NCBI RefSeq assembly: GCF_014648195.1
Contig: NZ_BMQQ01000025.1
Location: forward strand, 47,697 to 111,696
Direction: 5' to 3'
Length of the DNA stretch: 64,000 nucleotides
Source of the DNA: Streptomyces purpureus
GTDB lineage: Bacteria; Actinomycetota; Actinomycetes; Streptomycetales; Streptomycetaceae
A model generated the notes under the pieces. The model saw nothing but the letters and a program-made list of their open reading frames with translations. It was not told where the DNA came from and made no database searches. Each line of letters opens with the position of its first letter. The first letter of the stretch is position 1. Positions 24,846 to 32,127 of the stretch are shown here, in pieces. Position numbers and translations under genes: made by a program.

Positions 24846-25349
24846 TCAGCCCCGTACCCGCCGGACGGGCAGCATCACATGCGCACCGGCCGTCACGACC
24901 TTCTCGTCGGTCACGAAGGCCCGCAGCTGCTCCTCCGTGATCGCCTCTCCCGGCACCGCGTCGGGCCAGGGGAGCGTGGAGACGATGAGGAAGACCTGAG
25001 CGTTCTCGTGGGCGGCCTTCTCCCACTGCGCCGGCACCGAACACTGCACCTTCATGAACGGCAGGGTGAGCACCGCCTGTTGGGCCTCGACGAGGAGGTG
25101 GGCGGCGATCGCGGTCTCCTGGGCGGCGTTGACCACCCGGTCCCCGATCGGCAGGCCCATGCCCTCAAGGGCCGCCCGCATGGCCGCCTCGCCGGCCTCG
25201 GGACCGTCCCGGCCGTCACCGAGCGAATACACCATCAGGAACGGGACGATGGAGTCGTCGGGGGTGGGCCCGTTGGTCCACGGAACGATGGTGAGCGTGC
25301 CCAGCGGCGAGGCGCTGCGCTCGGCGGAAACTGAGTGGGGTGAGGTCAT
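24846..25349 (-). CDS. DUF5949-like protein, function unknown
   Basis: 167 residues, soluble, no signal peptide. Sequence parts such as TLTIVPWTNGPTPDDSIVPFLMVYSLGDG and LTLPFMKVQCSVPAQWEKAA fit, as far as I can recall, a Streptomyces-restricted family (DUF5949). The gene precedes VKOR by 13 bases on the same strand, so DUF5949-VKOR-GH26 is probably one operon. No catalytic motif is evident. Confidence 0.6.
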   Translation of the reverse strand: MTSPHSVSAERSASPLGTLTIVPWTNGPTPDDSIVPFLMVYSLGDGRDGPEAGEAAMRAALEGMGLPIGDRVVNAAQETAIAAHLLVEAQQAVLTLPFMKVQCSVPAQWEKAAHENAQVFLIVSTLPWPDAVPGEAITEEQLRAFVTDEKVVTAGAHVMLPVRRVRG

Positions 25350-25558
25350 GCGTCCGGATGCTAGTGGTCCGGCGGGGGGCGTTCCGCGCCGATTTCACCC
25401 GATCGGCCGAGGCCGTGCGGCAATGCGCCCACCGGACACCCTGGTACGGATGTGCGCCGCAACGAATCGGCGGCAAAGTCGTTGGGCCCAAACAGGGCGT
25501 CGGTTGCGCCTCGTTGATATGCCCATATGCCGAGCACCACCGGCACAGGAGGTCACTC

Positions 25559-25966
25559 ATGCTGTCGCGCCGGGCCGCGCTGCGCACCCTCTTCACCCTG
25601 GCCGCCGCCGCCTTCACCGGCGGAGCCCTGGCCCGCATCGTCACCACCCCCCGCCGCGCGGGAGCCGACGCGGACGCCGCACCGGCTCCGTTCGCCTTCG
25701 ACGAGACGTACCGCGGCCGCCGCATCCAGGGCGGGCCGCTCACCCCGCGCGGCTCCGCGGAAGTACTGATCGACGGCCGGCCCCTGCATCTGATGCGGCG
25801 CGCCGACGGCAGCTATCTCAGCGCCGTCGACCACTACGAGTCGTGTGAGACCCCGCTGGCCGCGGCACGCGCGGCGGTGGACCGGCTGGGTTCGGCCCGG
25901 CTGTCGCCGGAGGCGGCCATTCATGGCGTACGGACCGGAGGGGGCCCGCGTGGTGTACACGCGTAA
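25559..25966 (+). CDS. melC1: tyrosinase co-factor / copper chaperone MelC1-type
   Basis: 135 residues. The start MLSRRAALRTLFTLAAAAFTGGALA has a twin-Arg motif (SRRAALR), expected since tyrosinase has no signal of its own and leaves by the Tat route with its chaperone. The mature part contains DGRPLHLMRRADGSYLSAVDHYES: the His/Met copper-delivery motif (LHLM) and the conserved HYE Tyr that plugs the tyrosinase active site. AGGAGG lies 6-11 bases before the ATG. Its end overlaps the tyrosinase gene by 14 bases. Confidence 0.88.
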   Translation: MLSRRAALRTLFTLAAAAFTGGALARIVTTPRRAGADADAAPAPFAFDETYRGRRIQGGPLTPRGSAEVLIDGRPLHLMRRADGSYLSAVDHYESCETPLAAARAAVDRLGSARLSPEAAIHGVRTGGGPRGVHA

Positions 25967-26813
25967 GAACCAGCGCGACCTGACCCGCACCGAGCGGCGG
26001 AAGTTCGTCGCGGCGGTGCTGGAGCTCAAACGCCGGGGCCGGTACGACGAGTTCGTCCGTCGGCACATCGACCACTACGTCGCGGACGGCGACGACGGTC
26101 TGCGGGTCGCGCACATGGCGCCGACGTTCTTCCCCTGGCACCGCCGGTTCCTGCTCGACTTCGAGCAGGCGCTGCGGGCGGTCGACTCCTCGGTGTCGGT
26201 GCCGTACTGGGACTGGACCCGTGACAACACCCCCGCCGCGTCCCTGTTCGGCGAGGACTTCATGGGCGGCAACGGCCGTCGCGGCGACCTTCAGGTGACG
26301 ACGGGGCCGTTCGCCCTGCGCGGCGGGCAGTGGCCGATCAAGCACTCGATGACCGAGGACCGCTTCCTCACCCGTGACTTCGGCCGGCCCCGGGATCCGA
26401 TCGAGCTGCCGACGAAGGCGGAGCTGGAGCGGGCGATGTCCGACCCGGTGTACGACACCGAGCCCTGGGACTCCACCAGCCGCTCCGGTTTCCGCAACCT
26501 CCTGGAGGGATGGGGGTCGGGGCGGGGGCGCTGGCTGAACCACAACCGGGTGCACCGCTGGGTGGGCGGGATGATGCTGAGCGGCGGCTCGGTCAACGAC
26601 CCGCTGTTCTGGCTCCACCACTCCTTCGTCGATCTCCTGTGGACCCGCTGGCAGCGCCGCCACCCGCGCTCCGGCTTCCTGCCGGCTACCGCTCCGGGCC
26701 TCGGTTCGCCCGGCTATGGCCAGGTCGTGGCCCGCGACGAGAAGATGCCGCCCTGGAACATCACCCCGGCCTCGATGCTCGACCACAGCCGCATCTACCG
26801 GTACGCGGAGTAG
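25953..26813 (+). CDS. melC2: tyrosinase (MelC2-type)
   Basis: 286 residues, close to the 273 of known MelC2. GTG at 25953 gives the expected start VYTRKNQ and has CGGAGGGGG 9-17 bases before it; GTG at 25950 and ATG at 25923 are alternatives. Copper A ligands lie in RRHIDHY, RVAHMAP and PWHRRF. Copper B ligands lie in NHNRVHRWVGG and FWLHHSFVD. All six His are present, so the enzyme should be active. It oxidises tyrosine to dopaquinone, leading to melanin. It overlaps melC1 by 14 bases and is followed by a hairpin. Its place next to chaplin genes mirrors S. coelicolor chpG-melC-chpF as I remember it. Confidence 0.93.
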   Translation: MYTRKNQRDLTRTERRKFVAAVLELKRRGRYDEFVRRHIDHYVADGDDGLRVAHMAPTFFPWHRRFLLDFEQALRAVDSSVSVPYWDWTRDNTPAASLFGEDFMGGNGRRGDLQVTTGPFALRGGQWPIKHSMTEDRFLTRDFGRPRDPIELPTKAELERAMSDPVYDTEPWDSTSRSGFRNLLEGWGSGRGRWLNHNRVHRWVGGMMLSGGSVNDPLFWLHHSFVDLLWTRWQRRHPRSGFLPATAPGLGSPGYGQVVARDEKMPPWNITPASMLDHSRIYRYAE

Positions 26814-26835
26814 GCCGCGGGGCCGGCAACGGCGA

Positions 26836-26864
26836 AGCCCCCCGGCTCGGTGAGCCGGGGGGCT
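26836..26864. terminator. bidirectional hairpin between melC2 and a chaplin gene
   Basis: AGCCCCCCGGCTC (26836-26848) pairs perfectly with 26852-26864, 3-base loop. It ends both the tyrosinase operon (plus) and the chaplin gene (minus). Confidence 0.8.
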
Positions 26865-26883
26865 GTGTGCGCCAGTGGGGGTG

Positions 26884-27150
26884 TCAGCCGCCGTAGCCGC
26901 CGTCGTGGCCGTCGACGTTCGCGCAGGTGTTGCCGAAGGCCGGGTTCAGGAGAGCGATGACGTTCACGGTGTTGCCACAGACGTTCACCGGGACGTGGAC
27001 CGGCACCTGGACGACGTTGCCCGAGATGAGGCCGGGCGAGTTGGCGGCGACACCCTGGGCGCCGGAGTCGGCGACGGCCATACCGGCTCCGCTGAGGGCA
27101 ACGGCACCCGTACCGGCGAGAACAGCGGCCGCCTTCGCGATGCGAGACAT
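26884..27150 (-). CDS. short chaplin (1)
   Basis: 88 residues. Signal peptide MSRIAKAAAVLAGTGAVALSGAGMAVA, then a single chaplin domain (GLISGNVVQVPVHVPVNVCG ... LLNPAFGNTC) with two conserved Cys. The C-terminus GHDGGYGG is an added Gly/His tail, similar to what I recall for ChpF. There is no cell-wall sorting signal, so this is a short, self-assembling chaplin that coats aerial hyphae and spores as amyloid fibrils. ATG has AAGGAG 8-13 bases upstream. A sigma-BldN-like promoter lies at 27205-27232. Confidence 0.93.
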   Translation of the reverse strand: MSRIAKAAAVLAGTGAVALSGAGMAVADSGAQGVAANSPGLISGNVVQVPVHVPVNVCGNTVNVIALLNPAFGNTCANVDGHDGGYGG

Positions 27151-27204
27151 CAATAGCTCCTTGAACGTGGAAAGGTGACCGCGATGCGCGGTCATCACGC
27201 CCGT

Positions 27205-27232
27205 TCAACGCGGCTTTGGGGCAGGGGTAACG
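27205..27232 (-). promoter_or_regulatory. sigma-BldN-like promoter of chaplin 1
   Basis: On the minus strand CGTTAC (27232-27227), 16 bases, then CGTTGA (27210-27205). The sigma-BldN consensus as I know it is CGTAAC-N16-CGTTGA, so one mismatch in total. The transcript would start near 27198, with a 48-base leader containing a hairpin (arms GACCGCG/CGCGGTC, 27177-27193). Confidence 0.6.
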
Positions 27233-27447
27233 GTCTGCAGCCGAGATTCCTCGTCGACCTATGGGAGAGGCCCGCAAGTCCGGCGGAGCGCCCGCCGCTG
27301 GAAACGGTGGAACGAACTTTCGGACCTACGGGCCGAGGCCATGCGACAAGCCTTATGTGGAACGAGCAACGATCCTTCGGGTAGTGGGGAAGAATCGTGT
27401 CTTCATCTATTCCCCACATTCGAACCCGCTCCGCCGCCTCCGGTCGG

Positions 27448-27954
27448 TTACGGCACCAGGCCCAGGTTGGAGTCGAGGGTGCCTTGCACGTCCGGGGCGG
27501 CGAGACCGGCCTTCGGCGGCGCGTAGCCCGGCAGCCCCAGGTGCTCGGCCCGCGGGCCGGTGAGCGGTGCGACGACCTGGGCGCCCGGGGTCAGGAGGTC
27601 CATGTCCGAGCCCGGCGAGGTGAGCTGGGCGCGGCCCGGCTGGACCTCGTCGACCGTGTCCGGCGCCGGGGCCTCGATGACGGTCCGCGGGAGCTCGGTG
27701 GAGACCGGGAGCCGCGGCAGCGCGGCGCCGGGGACGGCCTGGGCCATGCCCTCGTGGAACTCGGTCGGCGCGCCCGGCATCGGCAGCGGAACGCCGGTGC
27801 TCAGGGTGGGCGCGTTCAGCGCGGGGGAGACCGATTCCAGGCCTTCCAGCGGCACGTTCACCGGCGCCTGGACGGCGGCCGCCGGCCCGGCCATGGCGGC
27901 GGAGGCGAGGCACGACACGAGAATTCCCAGACCGGCTTGAGATCGCAGGTTCAT
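27448..27954 (-). CDS. small secreted Pro-rich protein, unknown function
   Basis: 168 residues. Signal peptide MNLRSQAGLGILVSCLASAAMAGPAAA. The mature part is rich in Pro, Ala, Leu and Val, with no Cys and few aromatics (QAPVNVPLEGLESVSPALNAPTLS ... LPGYAPPKAGLAAPDVQGTL). No domain recognised. It lies between two chaplin genes on the same strand but has its own 295-base spacer, so it is probably expressed separately. The context suggests a surface or spore-coat role. Expression with chaplins is not shown by any promoter I can see. Confidence 0.65.
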   Translation of the reverse strand: MNLRSQAGLGILVSCLASAAMAGPAAAVQAPVNVPLEGLESVSPALNAPTLSTGVPLPMPGAPTEFHEGMAQAVPGAALPRLPVSTELPRTVIEAPAPDTVDEVQPGRAQLTSPGSDMDLLTPGAQVVAPLTGPRAEHLGLPGYAPPKAGLAAPDVQGTLDSNLGLVP

Positions 27955-28176
27955 TACTGCGTACGCCCTTCACGAGCTTCGACTACGGTGCGGTACTTGC
28001 TGTGCCGTGTGAAACGAGCGCATCGCCGAGAAAGTCGCCAAATTCCCCCGCGTGCAGCAATGGTCTGATGAAAAACATATCGGCCCCCACCCCTGGAAGG
28101 GCGAAGGCCGACATGAATAGATGACCGGTCGGCGACGCGTAAGGGCGCCGCGGGAGGCGGGAGCGACAGGGCGCGC

Positions 28177-28440
28177 CTACTTGCCCGGGATGGGGAGACC
28201 GCCGACCAGCGGGACGTTCGGCTTGGACTCGTTCAGGTTGTCGGCCGTGTCGGTGACGGTGTTGACGACGGACCCGTCCGTGGTGCTGCTCAGCGCTTCG
28301 GTCGCGATCGGCTTGCTGGTCATCGTATCGAGGCCGCCGTCCAGGCTGGTGGGCACCGAGGGCGCGGCAAAGGCCGGGGCGGCCGCAGCCAGGGCCATCA
28401 TGGAACCGGCGACGACCGCGGCAACCTTCGTGGGCTTCAT
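28177..28440 (-). CDS. small secreted protein, unknown function
   Basis: 87 residues. Signal peptide MKPTKVAAVVAGSMMALAAAAPAFA, leaving about 62 mature residues rich in Thr, Ser and Asn (VVNTVTDTADNLNESKPNVPLVGGLPIPG). No Cys, no chaplin or rodlin motif. ATG has GGAAGGA 9-15 bases upstream. It lies between the Pro-rich secreted protein and chaplin 2, all on the minus strand. This small size and location suggest another aerial-surface component. Confidence 0.65.
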   Translation of the reverse strand: MKPTKVAAVVAGSMMALAAAAPAFAAPSVPTSLDGGLDTMTSKPIATEALSSTTDGSVVNTVTDTADNLNESKPNVPLVGGLPIPGK

Positions 28441-28809
28441 GGAATGAGTCCTTCCTGGTACGTCTCTTCGGGAGCAAGTCACGTACGGCACAAGCCTCTT
28501 GGAGACTTCGGTACGTCGTTCTCCTTCTGTAACGAGCCCTGCGCGTGGCGGAAACCCCAAAGGAAGGTATTTCTCTGTACGGCACCCGAATGACGGGAGC
28601 CGGTCCTATTCTCTGAATTTCACAACATGATCGCGCCGGCCCGAGGGGATCCGGACCGGCGCGATGTGTGGGTTCGCCCGGCCGATGGGCCGGGGGGCAG
28701 CAGGGTCGGCCACCGGACATGCGAAAGGCCGGTGCGCCGCTTCCCTTTGCGGGGAATGCGGCGGCACCGGCCTTTTCAGACGGCGCTCGCGCGGCTGTCG
28801 TGAGCGGCG
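28441..28809. other. 369-base spacer between secreted-protein gene and chaplin 2
   Basis: The part nearest 28441 carries the ribosome-binding site and presumably the promoter of the small secreted protein. 28724-28777 is a hairpin. The rest is comparatively AT-rich and shows no open frame with coding character. Confidence 0.4.
28724..28777. terminator. hairpin terminator after chaplin 2
   Basis: AAGGCCGGTGC pairs with GCACCGGCCTT; the inner part (CCGCTTCCC/GGGGAATGCGG) also pairs with small bulges. T runs lie at both ends (CCTTTCGC on minus, CCTTTTC on plus). Confidence 0.6.
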
Positions 28810-29049
28810 TCAGGCGTTGACGCAGGTGTTGCCGAAGGCCGGGTTCAGCAGGGCGATGACGTTCACGGTGTTGCCGCAGAGGTTGATCGGAACGTGCACC
28901 GGGACCTGGATCAGGTTGCCGGAGATGGCACCGGGCGAGTCGACGGCGGCACCATGGGCGCCGCTGTCGGCGACGGCGGCACCGGCGCCACCCGCGACGG
29001 ACGCGGCGGCAGCCACGGACAGGACAACAGCCTTCGCGATACGGGACAT
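28810..29049 (-). CDS. short chaplin (2)
   Basis: 79 residues. Signal peptide MSRIAKAVVLSVAAAASVAGGAGAAVA, then one chaplin domain (AISGNLIQVPVHVPINLCG ... LLNPAFGNTC) with two Cys and a short end (VNA). No sorting signal, so a short chaplin. Its amino terminus MSRIAKA matches chaplin 1, suggesting a local duplication. ATG has GAGGAG 10-15 bases upstream. It is divergent from the exopolysaccharide operon. Confidence 0.93.
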   Translation of the reverse strand: MSRIAKAVVLSVAAAASVAGGAGAAVADSGAHGAAVDSPGAISGNLIQVPVHVPINLCGNTVNVIALLNPAFGNTCVNA

Positions 29050-29112
29050 GGAGAACCGCTCCTCGGGTGCGATCTTTCGATGAAATTGCGGGCTGTTTGC
29101 CCGATGCAATCA

Positions 29113-29140
29113 AGAACGCGCGACGGCGAGATTGGTTGCT
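29113..29140 (-). promoter_or_regulatory. weak sigma-BldN-like promoter of chaplin 2
   Basis: On the minus strand AGCAAC (29140-29135), 16 bases, CGTTCT (29118-29113). Four of six bases match in each hexamer of CGTAAC-N16-CGTTGA. The spacing is exact; the match is weaker than for chaplin 1. Confidence 0.35.
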
Positions 29141-29278
29141 CTCCCGAACGGGTGACGCGGATCGATGGTTAGCCTGACCGGGCAGTCAATGCTAACCGTC
29201 GCGGCATGTTGGAGTTATAACGTTCGCGAACACCGTTTCCGTGTCGCCCCGTCTCACTCATCAAAGCGGAGATCCTGC

Positions 29279-29509
29279 ATGCGGAATTCAGTGGTTCTTG
29301 CTGAGCGTCACACGGACACCGCGCCGGAGCCGGCCGCCTCCTCGAACGACCTTACGAAATCAGGCCCCGACGATTTCGGTGTTAGTCAGATCGAGCGATT
29401 TCCTGCCCATCGCAACACCCTGGTGTGCGGCTCCAACGTTTCCGATCCGCGGACCTCACTGCGCAAGGGAGCCGATCGGATCAATGTCACGCTTACCGCA
29501 CGGTCCTGA
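29279..29509 (+). CDS. possible small protein leading the exopolysaccharide operon
   Basis: 76 residues, polar, no signal or membrane segment (MRNSVVLAERHTDTAPEPAASS onward). GGAG lies 7-10 bases before the ATG. It overlaps the first glycosyltransferase start by 26 bases, so it could couple translation into the operon. Third-position GC is lower than in the flanking genes, so it may be a leader ORF or chance frame. Upstream, 29167-29197 holds arms GGTTAGC/GCTAACC and 29222-29231 the palindrome GTTCGCGAAC. Confidence 0.35.
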   Translation: MRNSVVLAERHTDTAPEPAASSNDLTKSGPDDFGVSQIERFPAHRNTLVCGSNVSDPRTSLRKGADRINVTLTARS

Positions 29510-30656
29510 CGTGCGCCCTCCACACCGGTCGGGTACCTCCGACCTCACGGCCCTGCATGTGGTCCAGCCCGTCGAGGGCGGAGTCGCGCGCGTCGTCGTC
29601 GACCTGGTCCGGGCACAGACCGCCAACGGGATGCGGGTCGCCGTCGCCTGCCCGTCAGGGACGCCGCTGGCCGCCGCGGTACGCGAGGCCGGCGCCGAAC
29701 CGTACGCCTGGGAGGCCGTCCGCGACCCGGGTCCCGGTCTGCCCCGCGAGTGCCGCCGGATCGGGGAACTCGTCCGGCTGGTCCGCCCGGACGTCGTCCA
29801 CGCGCACAGCGCCAAGGCCGGTCTGGCCGCCCGGGTCGCCGTACGGGGACGGATCCCGACGGTGTATCAGCCGCACGCCTGGTCCTTCGAGGCGGTCGGC
29901 GGAACGACCGCCGCCCTGGCCCGGCACTGGGAGCGGTGGGCCGCCCGCTGGACGTCGCGGATCGTGTGCGTGAGCGACGACGAGCGGCGTACGGGCGAGC
30001 GGGCCGGGGTCCGCGCCGCCTGGTCGGTCGTGCACAACGGCGTCGACGTGGCGCGTTTTGAGACCGAAACCGATCCGCCGATCGCCGCCTTCGACGGCCC
30101 GACCGTGGTGTGCGTGGGGCGGCTGTGCCGGCAGAAGGGGCAGGACGTCCTGCTGCGGGCCTGGCCGCAGGTCCTGGCCGAACTCCCGGAGGCCAGGCTC
30201 GTGCTGGTCGGGGACGGCCCGGACGGTGAGCGGCTGCGCGCCGCCGCGCCGCCGTCGGTGGTCCTCGCCGGCGCGGTCGACGACACCGCCCCCTGGTACC
30301 GCGCGGCGGACCTGGTCGTCCTGCCGTCCCGCTGGGAGGGCATGGCGCTCGCGCCCCTGGAGGCGATGGCGAGCGGACGGCCCGTGCTGGTGAGCGAGGT
30401 CGACGGGGCGCGCGAGAGCCTGCCGCCCGGTCACGCGCCCCACTGCCTGGTCCCGCCGGAGGATCCGGCCGCGCTGGCGGCGGCCATGGTCCGGCTGCTC
30501 GCGCAGCCGGAGCTGCTCCACACCCTGGGCCGCGAGGCCCGACAGCACGTAGTCAGCAGATTCGACGTGCGGCGCACCGGCGCGGCCATCGCGGAGGTCT
30601 ACCGCGCGGTGGCCGGCTCGCCGTGCCCCGAGCTCAGAGAGCCGATTTCTCAGTGA
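29484..30656 (+). CDS. GT4-family glycosyltransferase, first enzyme of the exopolysaccharide operon
   Basis: 390 residues, GT-B fold. The amino half has EGGVARVVVDLVRAQ (GxxG acceptor loop) and VVHAHSAKAG. The carboxy half has the sugar-nucleotide site VVCVGRLCRQKGQDVLLRAW and LPSRWEGMALAPLEAMASGRPVLVSE, the GT4 Ex7E motif. Such enzymes add a hexose from a nucleotide sugar to a lipid-linked acceptor on the cytosolic face. ATG 29484 has a weak ribosome-binding site (GGGAG at 13 bases); GTG 29511 is an alternative. The stop overlaps the next gene start by 4 bases. Confidence 0.85.
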   Translation: MSRLPHGPDVRPPHRSGTSDLTALHVVQPVEGGVARVVVDLVRAQTANGMRVAVACPSGTPLAAAVREAGAEPYAWEAVRDPGPGLPRECRRIGELVRLVRPDVVHAHSAKAGLAARVAVRGRIPTVYQPHAWSFEAVGGTTAALARHWERWAARWTSRIVCVSDDERRTGERAGVRAAWSVVHNGVDVARFETETDPPIAAFDGPTVVCVGRLCRQKGQDVLLRAWPQVLAELPEARLVLVGDGPDGERLRAAAPPSVVLAGAVDDTAPWYRAADLVVLPSRWEGMALAPLEAMASGRPVLVSEVDGARESLPPGHAPHCLVPPEDPAALAAAMVRLLAQPELLHTLGREARQHVVSRFDVRRTGAAIAEVYRAVAGSPCPELREPISQ

Positions 30657-32125
30657 CAACGGAAAGCACCCTTCCCCCTTCGCCGGGGCACCTGTCGTCG
30701 ACGGCGGGCCCGGCCCACGGCCTCACCTCGCTCGCGTCGGCGCGCGGTGCGTCCGACCGGCCGGTCCTGCCGGCGCTCCGGTCCGTGCCGGCACGGTCGG
30801 TCGCCTCCCCGCTGGTCGCCGTCGACTGCACGGCCGTACTCCTGGCGGCGATGCTGCTCGCCGAACCGCAGCGGCACGTCTGGTTCCTGGCCCAGCTGAC
30901 GATCTCCGTCCTCGCGTTGAACGCGTACGCCGGTCTGCACCGGCCCGCCGCGATCTCCTCGGTGCTCGACGAACTGCCCGCCCTGGCCACCCGCGCCCTG
31001 GTCGCCTGGTGCGCGGCGGCGGCCGTCCTCGCCGCGTACGCGCCCGCCCAGGCCATCGCCCTGCCGGCGCTCGGCGCGGCGTACGGCACGCACCTGGCCG
31101 TGGTCTGTCTGTGCCGTGGGATGATCCACGGCCGCAGGCGGCGGGCGGCCCGGGCCCATCCGCGTTCGGCGCTGGTCGTCGGCGCGCATCCGGCCGCGCG
31201 GCGGCTGGCCACCGCGCTGGCCCAGCATCCGGAGTACGGGATCCGGCCCGTCGGCATCGTCGGCCCTCGCAAGAGCGGCGCCGCGCCGGAGGACGGCCTG
31301 GCCCTGCTGCCCGTGCTCTCCTCCCCCGAGGAGGTGCACCGGGCGATCATCCAGAACACCGTGCGGGAGGCGGTGTTCGTCGGGGACGACGTGCCGGGGC
31401 AGACCGGTCTCGTCTCACTCCTGCAGTACTACGGCTGCGCCACCTGGCGCATCGGGGACGCGGCCGGGGATGCCGGGCGGCGCCCGGCCATGAACGAGCA
31501 CCTGTGGGGGTATGCCTGCCGGCGCATCACCCCGGTGCGGCCGCGGCGCGGCCGGACGGCCAAGCGGCTCCTGGACATCGCCGGCGCCGGTCTGATGCTG
31601 GCCGTCGCCGCGCCCGTACTGCTGGTGTGCGCGGCGGCGGTCCGGCTGTCGGACGGGCCAGGGGTGCTGTTCCGGCAGGAGCGGGTGGGGCAGCACGGGC
31701 GGCTGTTCACGCTGCTGAAGTTCCGTACGCTGCGCCCGTCCGACGAGACCGAGTCGGCGACGCGCTGGAGCGTGGCGAACGACTCCCGGATGAGCCCGGT
31801 CGGCCGGTTCCTGCGCCGCAGCTCCCTCGACGAGCTGCCGCAGCTGTGGAACGTGCTGCGCGGTGACATGAGCCTGGTCGGGCCGCGGCCCGAGCGGCCC
31901 TTCTTCGTCGCCAAGTTCAGCCGGATCCACACCGGGTACGCGGCCCGGCACCGGATGCCGGTGGGGCTGACAGGGCTCGCGCAGGTGCACGGGCTGCGCG
32001 GTGACACCTCGATCGAGGACCGCTGCCGCTTCGACAACCACTACATCGACACCTGGTCGCTCTGGCAGGACATCTGCATCCTGCTGCGCACGGCCGCCTC
32101 GCTGGTCCGACCGGCGGGGAGCTGA
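30653..32125 (+). CDS. polyprenyl-phosphate sugar-phosphotransferase (WbaP/ExoY-type, priming enzyme)
   Basis: 490 residues. Four or five amino-terminal membrane helices, a soluble Rossmann-like middle (SALVVGAHPAARRLATAL), and the bacterial sugar transferase domain from about residue 305 (KRLLDIAGAGLMLAVAAPVLL). The domain contains FRQERVGQHGRLFTLLKFRT, RRSSLDELPQLWNVLRGDMS and VGPRPERP, all family signatures. It starts polymer synthesis by moving a sugar-1-phosphate from UDP-sugar to undecaprenyl phosphate. GTG start overlaps the previous stop (GTGA). Confidence 0.9.
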   Translation: MTTESTLPPSPGHLSSTAGPAHGLTSLASARGASDRPVLPALRSVPARSVASPLVAVDCTAVLLAAMLLAEPQRHVWFLAQLTISVLALNAYAGLHRPAAISSVLDELPALATRALVAWCAAAAVLAAYAPAQAIALPALGAAYGTHLAVVCLCRGMIHGRRRRAARAHPRSALVVGAHPAARRLATALAQHPEYGIRPVGIVGPRKSGAAPEDGLALLPVLSSPEEVHRAIIQNTVREAVFVGDDVPGQTGLVSLLQYYGCATWRIGDAAGDAGRRPAMNEHLWGYACRRITPVRPRRGRTAKRLLDIAGAGLMLAVAAPVLLVCAAAVRLSDGPGVLFRQERVGQHGRLFTLLKFRTLRPSDETESATRWSVANDSRMSPVGRFLRRSSLDELPQLWNVLRGDMSLVGPRPERPFFVAKFSRIHTGYAARHRMPVGLTGLAQVHGLRGDTSIEDRCRFDNHYIDTWSLWQDICILLRTAASLVRPAGS

Positions 32126-32127
32126 GG

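Noticed and set aside
24846..25349. DUF5949-like gene considered as part of the melC operon
   Set aside because: It is on the opposite strand, divergent from melC1 and close to VKOR.
29222..29231. GTTCGCGAAC considered as a LexA site
   Set aside because: The Streptomyces LexA box has TCGAAC-N4-GTTCGA orientation; this is the reverse arrangement.
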